This document shows, piece by piece, positions 1-5,360 of a stretch of DNA of 7,638 nucleotides; the first letter of the stretch is position 1; each line of letters begins with the position of its first letter. Both the position numbers and the translations under genes were made by a program. The notes under the pieces were generated by a model. The model had not been told where the DNA came from. It did no database searches and worked only from the letters and a program-made list of their open reading frames with translations. Origin of the DNA: RBG-16-57-9 sp964529745 (lineage in GTDB: Archaea; Thermoproteota; Bathyarchaeia; TCS64); assembly GCA_964529745.1 (NCBI GenBank), contig CAZGZR010000114.1:1-7638 (forward strand). Direction: 5' to 3'.

Positions 1-608
1 ATGGGGGCCAGGGTGGACTCGTCCCGGAGGGGCAGCGTCACGATCCTCTCGGCGTAGACGTCCCTCACCATTTCACTCAGTATGGGTTTCACCTGTTCGT
101 CGAATATCCACTTGAGTTCCAGCGGGACGCCGGGAAGGCATATTATAGTTGCGCCCCGGGCCTCCAGGAGAACGCCTGGTGCGCCGCCTACCCTGTTGTC
201 CAGGGGCTTGGAGCCCCGGGGGAGTACGGCCATCTTCCTGCGGCTGTCGGTCATCTCCCCGCTCTCTATTATCCCCTTCTCGTGGAGGACCCTGTATTGG
301 CGGGTGACTATGTCGAGGGAGGCTTGGTCCAGCTTTAGGGGGAGCCCCAGTCCCTGCGCCACTCCCTGGAGGGTCATGTCGTCGTGGGTCGGGCCCAGGC
401 CGCCGGTGGTGAATATGAGTTTGCAGCCGTCGTCTATGAGGCGGTTGATGGCTGCTCCTATGGCTTGTAGGTCGTCTCGGACTGTGATGGTTTCGTGTAC
501 GGTGAGTCCCAGGGGTTTGAGGCGGTTTGTTATCCATTGGCTGTTGGTGTCGAGGGTTATGCCGTCGAGTATCTCGTTGCCTATCACGAGGATGCCTGTG
601 TTGTTCAA
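1..608 (-). CDS. CinA-like molybdopterin-binding domain protein, 3' end missing
   Basis: About 202 codons are visible and the C-terminus lies beyond the left edge. The N-terminus reads NNTGILVIGNEILDG, the first strand and loop of the MoCF_biosynth fold. It is followed by the signature TTGGLGPTHDDMT at residues 67-79 and by CLPGVPLE near residue 180, both typical of CinA N-terminal and archaeal 'nicotinamide mononucleotide deamidase-related' proteins. The family fold binds molybdopterin-like or nucleotide ligands, but the archaeal stand-alone versions have no settled function. The start chosen is TTG at 608-606: it puts the first beta strand at the expected place, an in-frame stop lies upstream at 648-650, and no ATG occurs before residue 78. 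No clear Shine-Dalgarno precedes it. It begins 34 bp after the osmC-like stop on the same strand, so co-transcription is likely. Family assignment is firm; the exact start and function are less sure. Confidence 0.88.
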   Translation of the reverse strand, partial: MNNTGILVIGNEILDGITLDTNSQWITNRLKPLGLTVHETITVRDDLQAIGAAINRLIDDGCKLIFTTGGLGPTHDDMTLQGVAQGLGLPLKLDQASLDIVTRQYRVLHEKGIIESGEMTDSRRKMAVLPRGSKPLDNRVGGAPGVLLEARGATIICLPGVPLELKWIFDEQVKPILSEMVRDVYAERIVTLPLRDESTLAP

Positions 609-642
609 CTCGTTGATGATGTGTGCTGTGGGGTGATAATTG

Positions 643-1083
643 TTACTCTACGTGGATTGTTATCTGGGTGGTCGTGGGTATGGCGGACTCGATGCTTCTG
701 GTGAGGTGGCAGTACTGTTTGGCTCGTTCGGCGCATCTCTGGTTCAGTTCCTGGTTTTCCGGGTCGCTCCAGACTTGTATGTCTATGTTGATTGCCGTTA
801 CTCTGTATCCGTCTGTGTCTGTTAGCTCGATGTCCATGGACGCGTTTACCTTGAGGTCTCTCGTCTCGGCTTCAAGCATCACGCGGTAGTAGTTGAAGGT
901 GTCTATTATGCAGCCTGCGAGGCTGGTGGTGAAGAGCTGGTCGGGGCATGGGGCCGTCTCGTTTCCGCCGTGCTCGCGGGGGGTGTCGAAGGGCTGTTTG
1001 AAGCCTTCGAGCTTGGCCGTTCCCCCCGTCTCGTGGTCCCATTTTGCCTCTGCCGTGTAGTGGAGGTGTCTTTTGAGCCTCAT
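643..1083 (-). CDS. OsmC/Ohr-family peroxide-reducing protein
   Basis: A 146-residue protein of usual OsmC length. The two family cysteines are in place: C58 in TTSLAGCIIDTF at the start of the central helix, and C125 in AKQYCHLTRSI on the second helix. In characterised OsmC/Ohr proteins these two cysteines reduce organic hydroperoxides in the cytoplasm, cycling through a disulfide. Extra cysteines at 46 and 117 are not part of the family core. The motif TAPCPDQLFTTSLAGC corresponds to the usual 'P.ELLLAALAGC' segment. The ATG at 1083 follows AAAGGT closely. The gene leads a probable two-gene unit with the downstream CinA-like gene. A 16-bp inverted repeat lies 33-48 bp upstream and may be an operator. 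Which subfamily it belongs to (OsmC, Ohr or YhfA-like) cannot be decided by eye. Confidence 0.92.
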   Translation of the reverse strand: MRLKRHLHYTAEAKWDHETGGTAKLEGFKQPFDTPREHGGNETAPCPDQLFTTSLAGCIIDTFNYYRVMLEAETRDLKVNASMDIELTDTDGYRVTAINIDIQVWSDPENQELNQRCAERAKQYCHLTRSIESAIPTTTQITIHVE

Positions 1084-1115
1084 ACCTTTGTTTCAGTGTT
1101 TTGATGTTCTTAGGG

Positions 1116-1131
1116 CTTGCGTTGTTGCAAG
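1116..1131. promoter_or_regulatory. Inverted repeat upstream of osmC, candidate operator
   Basis: CTTGC and GCAAG are perfect 5-bp arms separated by GTTGTT, centred about 40 bp before the osmC ATG. This is where an archaeal TATA/BRE region and overlapping repressor site would lie. No convincing TATA box is visible here. Redox-responsive control of osmC by a dimeric repressor is common in prokaryotes, but the regulator is unknown here and a chance dyad is possible. Confidence 0.3.
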
Positions 1132-1170
1132 TAGGTTGTAATCTGTGGAAAAGATCTTGGACCTACCTAG

Positions 1171-1195
1171 TTACATGGAATAACTAACTTTCAAT
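1171..1195. repeat. Copy A of a 25-bp direct repeat
   Basis: Starts TTACATGGAATAACT and ends TTTCAAT. It matches positions 4008-4032 at 22 of 25 bases in the same orientation (differences at repeat positions 8, 16 and 18). The front half is part of an imperfect palindrome around CATG. It lies between osmC and the end of the histidine kinase gene, 88-112 bp upstream of the osmC start. Confidence 0.6.
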
Positions 1196-1267
1196 AGAAT
1201 TTTAGAGTATGTTTGAATTAGTCATATGGTTAAAGTGTATTTTAAGATTCATTTACCAAATCAGATC

Positions 1268-1333
1268 ATACCGGCACAGCACACTCGTTTCTGGTTGAGC
1301 GCACGCATACATGTATGAGTGAGGAACCGGCAT
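1268..1333 (-). other. Structured region behind the histidine kinase gene
   Basis: On the minus strand this lies about 35-100 nt past the kinase stop. Outer arms ATGCCGG (1333-1327) and CCGGTAT (1274-1268) can pair over 7 bp with one G:U, which forms only in minus-strand RNA. Inside sits a perfect 12-bp palindrome, CATACATGTATG (1306-1317), flanked after one mismatch by CAC/GTG. A competing pairing CACTC/GAGTG is also possible. It may be a 3'-UTR structure or a protein-binding palindrome. There is no strong U-tract directly after it, so it is not a textbook terminator. Confidence 0.35.
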
Positions 1334-1367
1334 ACCACAAGAGTCAGCGCACCGATTTGCCTTCAAG

Positions 1368-3143
1368 TTATTCCACTTGCGCCTGCTCTAAGGTGGCGTG
1401 TTCCATCGTTTCTGCTTCGACTGTCTGCACGTTTACTCCCTCTTTTGAAGGGATCTTGATGTAGAAGACGGTGCCTTCCCCCTCACGAGACTCGACCCTG
1501 ATCTCGCCACAATGGTACTCAACGACTTGTTTACAGACGGAAAGCCCTAAACCCATGCCCTTGGCCTTCGTGGTGAAGAAAGGCGTAAACAGGTTCTCGA
1601 CAACCTCTTTGCTTATTCCCACACCGGAATCGCTTACGCTGATGACGTCAAATCCGTCGTCTCTAACATGATCCACCCATATCCTTCCACCGTCGGGCAT
1701 AGCCTGGACGGCGTTATTCACCAGATTCACCAAGACGCGCACAAACATATCGGCGTCTACAAATATTTCCCGATCCTGAGTCAAACCCACGAACTCAACA
1801 TTGTCAGGGATTTGGACGTTATCTAAAGCTTCTTGAAACAGATTACGTATGCTTGTTTCAACGAGATCGGGGGTACGCGGTTTTGCCAACAGCTGAAGAT
1901 CTGAAACAATCTTATCCATGTACAGAATATTTTTATTAATTCTCCCAACCATCTCCAATTTGTCAGGATCCTCGGTGAATTTATCCTCAAGCTCCTCAAC
2001 TATCAACCGAATGAATTGAAGAGGGTTTCTCAAGTCATGACCGACCATGGAGGTAATTTTACCGATATCAGCCATGCGCTCCGCTTCACGAAGTCTCTGG
2101 GTCTTCTCCTCAACCATGACTTCAAGTTCTTTCGAGTACTTCACCAGCTCCGTGACATCATCCAAAATAAAAATCTTGGACCTGCTGACCTTCTGCCAGT
2201 CCTCAACGGTGTATACTCTGACTTGATAAATTAGACTTTCATATTCAAAATACGTGTTACCGTCATTTTCATTGAGAGAGTAGTTGAATAGACTCTCGAA
2301 TACGTCTTTTATGTCTTGTTGAAGAAACAATACTTTCTCTATTTTTAATATTTTTAGTGCCGCTGCATTCAAATACATTATTTTATTCTTTATATCAGTA
2401 ACTATCACAGGATTAACCATTTTTTCTAATATTACGTTATATACCAGTGGAAGGGCCTCTCTTTTATACATTTTTTCGGGATTCATAACCATTATCGAGG
2501 TGCTTAAAACATTAAAAACAACGGGAGAAACTAACAGGTTATCTGGTGTCAACATTAGAAGGTCAGAAACAGCTGAGGCAGTGTATATGATGAGAGCGAT
2601 TAAAAAAGGCAGAGTCCGTTGTTTTAATATCTTTTGAGGTTTTAATAATGTAAACACAAAATACAGTAACGAAACAACCATGATGAGAATGTTATATCCG
2701 ATCATGATTTGTGAAAAGAGGCCAAGATCGGCGTATACCTGATTATTGCTTAGAACAGATAGGTTTTCCCATATTAAATTAGATGGATCACCTAATATCA
2801 TCTGTAATGCAACTATTGCTGGCACAAAAGTAATTCCAATGTAAAAAAACATGAAGTATCTGGCGTTATGATATAATTCAAAATAATGTACAAGGTATAT
2901 CGCAAATATCGTAGGCATCAAGTATCCGAACATAGATTGAATTTTATAGAAAAATAAGATGTCAGGAGTATGTTTCGAGAGGTTCTGTAGAATATACATG
3001 AATGTCCATATCGAGCCGTGAAGAATTAGTACGCTTCCCACCATGGACCCAGGCATTCTTCTCTTGAATAAGGCATAAAATCCTGCAATTCCAGATATTA
3101 TACAACTTATTAGCAACAGATGCTGATAGTTGTATGTTATCAT
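1368..3143 (-). CDS. 7TM-PAS sensor histidine kinase
   Basis: A 591-residue membrane sensor kinase. Residues 7-221 contain seven hydrophobic segments (about 7-27, 34-54, 68-90, 96-118, 141-168, 177-199, 203-221), as in the HisKA_7TM type of N-terminus. A PAS-like domain spans about 236-331 and a short coiled linker 335-358. The phosphoacceptor is H369 in VGHDLRNP. The ATPase domain has the N box NLVNNAVQAMPDGG (473-486), G1 DSGVGI (505-510), the F box FTPFFTT (519-525) and G2 GMGLGL (529-534), so all catalytic boxes are intact. An acidic tail of about 20 residues follows. It should autophosphorylate on H369 and pass phosphate to a receiver; the divergent regulator at 3296 is the obvious partner. 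The ligand is unknown. The membrane half is AT-richer than the kinase half. The ATG is preceded by GGGAAG. Confidence 0.95.
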   Translation of the reverse strand: MITYNYQHLLLISCIISGIAGFYALFKRRMPGSMVGSVLILHGSIWTFMYILQNLSKHTPDILFFYKIQSMFGYLMPTIFAIYLVHYFELYHNARYFMFFYIGITFVPAIVALQMILGDPSNLIWENLSVLSNNQVYADLGLFSQIMIGYNILIMVVSLLYFVFTLLKPQKILKQRTLPFLIALIIYTASAVSDLLMLTPDNLLVSPVVFNVLSTSIMVMNPEKMYKREALPLVYNVILEKMVNPVIVTDIKNKIMYLNAAALKILKIEKVLFLQQDIKDVFESLFNYSLNENDGNTYFEYESLIYQVRVYTVEDWQKVSRSKIFILDDVTELVKYSKELEVMVEEKTQRLREAERMADIGKITSMVGHDLRNPLQFIRLIVEELEDKFTEDPDKLEMVGRINKNILYMDKIVSDLQLLAKPRTPDLVETSIRNLFQEALDNVQIPDNVEFVGLTQDREIFVDADMFVRVLVNLVNNAVQAMPDGGRIWVDHVRDDGFDVISVSDSGVGISKEVVENLFTPFFTTKAKGMGLGLSVCKQVVEYHCGEIRVESREGEGTVFYIKIPSKEGVNVQTVEAETMEHATLEQAQVE

Positions 3144-3184
3144 GTTATTCTTCCCGCACCTTTTTTCATACGAATGGGTTTTGA

Positions 3185-3194
3185 CTTTAAAAAT
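3185..3194 (-). promoter_or_regulatory. TATA-like box for the histidine kinase
   Basis: Reads ATTTTTAAAG on the minus strand, centred about 46 bp before the kinase ATG. Archaeal initiation about 26 bp downstream would fall near 3163, giving a leader of about 20 nt that carries GGTGCGGGA as a possible ribosome-binding stretch. The region is AT-rich, so other TATA-like strings compete. Confidence 0.4.
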
Positions 3195-3263
3195 CTAGTA
3201 TTTAGTTTAACTACTATGGACAAGAAATCGATGTTAGTACTCTATGAAAAATAAATCCATTTC

Positions 3264-3272
3264 TTTAATATA
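3264..3272 (+). promoter_or_regulatory. TATA-like box for the response regulator, leaderless transcript likely
   Basis: Reads TTTAATATA, centred about 28 bp before the GTG at 3296. Archaeal initiation about 26 bp downstream would fall at or within a couple of bases of the GTG. No Shine-Dalgarno precedes the GTG. Both points fit a leaderless message and support the GTG start. Confidence 0.45.
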
Positions 3273-3295
3273 ACCATCATATTGTATTACTGGAC

Positions 3296-3745
3296 GTGAA
3301 TACCGATTACAGGATTCTATTGGTAGATGATGACGAGGATATTCTATGGGTTAATAAAAGGATATTATCCAGTGAGGGGTTCACGGTCGATATTTCTACT
3401 GATCCCGAGGAAGCCTTAGAGAAGATCAAGACTGAGGATTATAACATATTCATCATCGATTACATGATGCCTAAAATTAAGGGAGACGAGTTAGCTTACA
3501 TGATTCTTGGGCAAGATAAGTCTGTCGGCATCATTTTTCTGACCGGTTACTCGGAATATGCTGACTATATGAGGATGGTCGGGAATGTGGATGATTTCAT
3601 ATTAACTAAGCCAATATCTCGCCAAGATTTAATCGATGCAGTGAACTCAAAAATCATCCAGATGGAGAGTGAATCAGATAATGCTGATGATATACATGTT
3701 TATAGAATTCAGCCTGGGATGGATAAACCATCGCGCGTGCGGTGA
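3296..3745 (+). CDS. Single-domain response regulator (receiver only)
   Basis: A 149-residue CheY-like protein. The acidic pocket is D11/D12, the phosphoacceptor is D55 in IIDYMMPKIKGDEL, the switch threonine is T83 in FLTGYS, and the conserved lysine is K105 in LTKP. The receiver ends near residue 120. The last 30 residues are polar with no recognisable output domain. Such regulators act by protein contact, in relays or by feedback on the kinase; archaeal kinases often lack DNA-binding partners. The gene starts with GTG and diverges from the 7TM kinase across 152 bp, the strongest evidence that the two form a pair. A start at an internal codon would damage the first beta strand (RILLVDDD), so GTG is preferred. 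Receiver identity is certain; the cognate pairing is inferred from position. Confidence 0.95.
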   Translation: MNTDYRILLVDDDEDILWVNKRILSSEGFTVDISTDPEEALEKIKTEDYNIFIIDYMMPKIKGDELAYMILGQDKSVGIIFLTGYSEYADYMRMVGNVDDFILTKPISRQDLIDAVNSKIIQMESESDNADDIHVYRIQPGMDKPSRVR

Positions 3746-3816
3746 TGTTTCCTCCGCTATTCTCTAAAGAAGTATAACGATGTGGGATTGTTATGTTGAG
3801 AACTTCAATATCCTTG

Positions 3817-3832
3817 TTTCATGGAATTAACG
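3817..3832. repeat. Degenerate third copy (C) of the repeat core
   Basis: Reads TTTCATGGAATTAACG, preceded by CCTTG. It aligns with copy B (TTACATGTAATAACT, preceded by TCTTG) if one base is gapped on each side of CATG. The second half of the 25-bp unit (TTTCAAT) is not conserved here, so relatedness is uncertain. Confidence 0.3.
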
Positions 3833-3892
3833 TTTTAGGGCGTGTTTTTATGTTCGGTGGATTACACTTTTGTATATGATTTGATCTGAAAG

Positions 3893-3913
3893 GGGAGCTT
3901 CTGGGGCTCTTTT
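3893..3913 (+). terminator. Weak hairpin with T-tract behind the response regulator
   Basis: GAGC (3895-3898) and GCTC (3906-3909) form a 4-bp stem, extendable by two G:U pairs, with a 7-nt loop, and TTTT follows at 3910-3913. It is about 150 bp past the regulator stop. Archaeal termination needs only a T-run, so this is plausible, but the stem is short. Confidence 0.25.
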
Positions 3914-3953
3914 CGATGATTGGGGCTTCGGTTAGTCTTTTCTCATTTACCCC

Positions 3954-3971
3954 CCCTCCCCCAGATGAGGG
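3954..3971. repeat. Short inverted repeat at a C-rich run
   Basis: CCCTC (3954-3958) and GAGGG (3967-3971) can pair with an 8-nt loop. It is embedded in a C7-T-C5 tract that stands out from AT-rich surroundings. A competing pairing CTCAT/ATGAG (3942-3946 with 3965-3969) shares bases with it. Function unknown. Confidence 0.25.
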
Positions 3972-4007
3972 TGTTTATGGGCGGCTTGGCGGGTTGATTC
4001 TTCTTGG

Positions 4008-4032
4008 TTACATGTAATAACTGAATTTCAAT
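4008..4032. repeat. Copy B of a 25-bp direct repeat
   Basis: Starts TTACATGTAATAACT and ends TTTCAAT; matches copy A (1171-1195) at 22 of 25 bases in the same orientation. Its first ten bases, TTACATGTAA, are a perfect palindrome. Together A and B bracket the kinase and response regulator genes, 2.8 kb apart. Confidence 0.6.
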
Positions 4033-4056
4033 TGTCAGCTTCTGCCTTTCACTTGA

Positions 4057-4073
4057 AACGGTGCGCGCACGTT
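4057..4073. repeat. GC palindrome GTGCGCGCAC
   Basis: A perfect 10-bp palindrome at 4061-4070. AAC before it and GTT after it extend the pairing across one bulged G. Its GC-rich character is abrupt within an AT-rich spacer. It may be a hairpin in the FmdE-like 3' region or a protein-binding site. Confidence 0.35.
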
Positions 4074-4082
4074 CCGGATAAG

Positions 4083-4102
4083 CGGCTCGATCATTCGAAC
4101 CG
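4083..4102 (-). terminator. Hairpin behind the FmdE-like gene
   Basis: On the minus strand CGGTTCGA (4102-4095) and TCGAGCCG (4090-4083) form an 8-bp stem with one G:U and a 4-nt ATGA loop, 22 nt past the stop codon. The G:U pair forms only in minus-strand RNA, which fits a 3'-UTR hairpin of this gene. No U-tract follows directly, so a stabilising or processing role is as likely as termination. Confidence 0.4.
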
Positions 4103-4124
4103 GTATTGGTGCTCTTCTATCTGC

Positions 4125-4598
4125 TTAACCAGTCTCTATTTCGAATAATTCCTCAATCGATGCTTCTTCGATCTCCTTAATCAGGCTGTGAGGTATGTTT
4201 TCCTCTGTCATCCCGCCCTTTATTCTGTCAATTACTTCTTGTTTTAACTTGAGTCGAACGCTCTTCCTGTTCTTCGTGGTAAAAACTGCTTCTATGCCGG
4301 GTTGCTCGATTACGGTTATGTTCTTTTTACCCATCGTGCAGCCTGTGCTGCTCTGGATCCCGTCGATTACACACGAGTCGGGGGGAGCCCAGTTTAGTCG
4401 TACTTCACAATTTAGACCAAACCAGCCTCTGCAGTCAAGTTTCTCTAACGCCGTGATCCCCATTCGCAGCCCTATCGTCATGAATGGTCCATCGTGCCCG
4501 TGGAACTCGATGGCTCGTTGTTCTAGCTCGGGGGTTAATTTTCTTGGTTTGGGGTCTTTAACGAAGTTCAAACACTCACCCGTATTACGATTTCTCAT
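4125..4598 (-). CDS. Stand-alone FmdE-family protein
   Basis: A 157-residue protein matching the core of the FmdE family (formylmethanofuran dehydrogenase subunit E, PF02663-type). The first signature is FHGHDGPFMTIGLRMG (32-47), where H33 and H35 are expected metal or active-site ligands. The second is CVIDGIQSSTGCTMGKKN (76-93), with C76, D79, C87 and K91. The position often occupied by Cys in 'HGHxCPG' is Gly37 here. No C-terminal zinc ribbon (paired CxxC) is present. No other formylmethanofuran dehydrogenase subunit lies in the window, so methanogenesis should not be inferred. FmdE-like domains occur widely outside that complex with unknown roles. It lies 81 bp behind the flavin-reductase-like gene on the same strand, perhaps with its own weak promoter. 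It ends in a hairpin-rich spacer. Family assignment is firm; the function is open. Confidence 0.88.
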   Translation of the reverse strand: MRNRNTGECLNFVKDPKPRKLTPELEQRAIEFHGHDGPFMTIGLRMGITALEKLDCRGWFGLNCEVRLNWAPPDSCVIDGIQSSTGCTMGKKNITVIEQPGIEAVFTTKNRKSVRLKLKQEVIDRIKGGMTEENIPHSLIKEIEEASIEELFEIETG

Positions 4599-4610
4599 AT
4601 TAATAATACA

Positions 4611-4620
4611 GCTTATTTAG
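4611..4620 (-). promoter_or_regulatory. Weak TATA-like box before the FmdE-like gene
   Basis: Reads CTAAATAAGC on the minus strand, centred about 18 bp before the ATG at 4598. That is too close for initiation 26 bp downstream to include this ATG. Either the real start is further in (a TTG exists at codon 10), the box is not used, or the gene is read from the upstream flavin-reductase promoter. Confidence 0.2.
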
Positions 4621-4679
4621 GGTTTTCCCATATGTGTCAAGAACAGCCTGCCTAGAACCATGGTGAGGCGACGATGAAT

Positions 4680-5246
4680 CTACTTGCCAGGCTTCGTGAA
4701 GCCCGTTATCCTTGCGTCTTTTCCCTCTCCCTCTATCTTCATGACCGCGAGCTCTTCGCCGGTCCGCCTGTACTGGTTGCCCCAGTAGCTGATGGCCTGG
4801 GACCTATCGTAGGTCTCCTCGACGTAGGCGGCCAGCACCTCGCCTAGGAACCAGACGTGGCTGCCGTTGAGGTCGATGATCTTGACGACCCTGCACTCCA
4901 TGCTCACGGGGAACTCCTTGATCCATGAGGAAGACACGTGGGTTCCCTTGACTGGTGTCAGCCCGGCTTCCTTGAGCTTGTCCACGTCTCTCCCCGACAC
5001 CGTCCCGATGTAGTGGACCACATCCAGCTGTTCAACCGACGGCAGGTTTAACGTGAAGTCCATGGTCTCTCTGATGAGTCTGTAGGAGTACCTGTTCTCG
5101 ACGATGCCGATGCCTACTATTGGCGGCTTGAACGAGAAGAAGCTCACCGCCGCGAGGGTGATGGGGTTCTCCTTTATGCATGCCACGGCTAACGGGAAGC
5201 TGGGAAAACAGAAAACGCCTTTTACGCCTGAGACCTCGGTCTTCAT
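4680..5246 (-). CDS. Flavin reductase-like FMN-binding protein
   Basis: A 188-residue protein of the flavin reductase-like (PF01613-type) split-barrel family. Recognisable segments in order: ENPITLAAVSFFSFKPPIVGIGI (26-48), the FMN-phosphate-binding strand and loop; NRYSYRLIRETMDFTLNLPS (51-70), the 'eFvvNlp' segment; GTVSGRDVDKLKEAGLTP (81-98), the usual 'G..SGr..DKf..aGLT' motif; SMECRVVKI (115-123); and HVWFLGEVL (130-138). Family members bind FMN and reduce flavins, ferric complexes or other acceptors with NAD(P)H in the cytoplasm. The length is typical. The ATG at 5246 is preceded by GAAGGGTG at very short spacing, and its ATGA overlaps the stop of a 20-codon upstream ORF. FBPase lies upstream on the same strand but a TATA-like box between them suggests separate transcription. 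The acceptor is unknown. Confidence 0.9.
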   Translation of the reverse strand: MKTEVSGVKGVFCFPSFPLAVACIKENPITLAAVSFFSFKPPIVGIGIVENRYSYRLIRETMDFTLNLPSVEQLDVVHYIGTVSGRDVDKLKEAGLTPVKGTHVSSSWIKEFPVSMECRVVKIIDLNGSHVWFLGEVLAAYVEETYDRSQAISYWGNQYRRTGEELAVMKIEGEGKDARITGFTKPGK

Positions 5247-5305
5247 GCACCCTTCACGACGTAATATTGTCTCGGCGTGAGGATAAAATTATGTAGAAAT
5301 ACCAT
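5243..5305 (-). CDS. Possible 20-residue leader ORF overlapping the flavoprotein start
   Basis: On the minus strand an ATG at 5305 opens 20 codons ending in TGA at 5245-5243. The stop overlaps the flavoprotein ATG as ATGA, the usual arrangement for translational coupling. It would lie within the leader if transcription starts from the TATA-like box at 5361-5370. It has no clear Shine-Dalgarno and no recognisable peptide motif, and a 63-bp ORF in this AT-rich stretch could be chance. Confidence 0.2.
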   Translation of the reverse strand: MVFLHNFILTPRQYYVVKGA

Positions 5306-5360
5306 GTTTTCTCGTGTCTCAGCTCACAAACCGTTACGTTGTCGAAAAATGGTGTCCGGG

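Larger units (their letters stand above)
3746..4124. other. 379-bp noncoding region between two convergent genes
   Basis: No ORF with coding character is seen on either strand. It holds a weak terminator-like hairpin (3893-3913), a C7-T-C5 run (3950-3962), repeat copies at 3817 and 4008, a GC palindrome (4061-4070) and a hairpin (4083-4102). It lies between the ends of the response regulator (plus) and the FmdE-like gene (minus), so 3' processing or termination signals for both are expected here. Confidence 0.6.

Noticed and set aside
73..537. 154-codon minus-strand ORF rich in Pro, Arg and His
   Set aside because: It is out of frame with the CinA-like gene, whose motifs are unmistakable in another frame; the composition is that of a GC-rich shadow.
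1154..2183. 11-mer ATCTTGGACCT at 1154 and again inside the kinase at 2173
   Set aside because: Exact 11-mer matches are expected by chance in a window of this size.
2016..2234. 72-codon plus-strand ORF inside the kinase
   Set aside because: Antisense to the conserved H-box region of the kinase, with no family resemblance.
3950..3962. C7-T-C5 run as a G-quadruplex or a strong Shine-Dalgarno on the minus strand
   Set aside because: Too short for four G3 runs with loops, and the ATG after it opens only a four-codon ORF.
4083..4103. tRNA T-arm-like GGTTCGA on the minus strand
   Set aside because: The pairing is a simple hairpin; no acceptor, D or anticodon arms can be drawn around it.
1084..4124. 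Insertion sequence, integrase or CRISPR array in the AT-rich block
   Set aside because: No transposase or integrase ORF, no terminal inverted repeats and no regularly spaced repeats were found.
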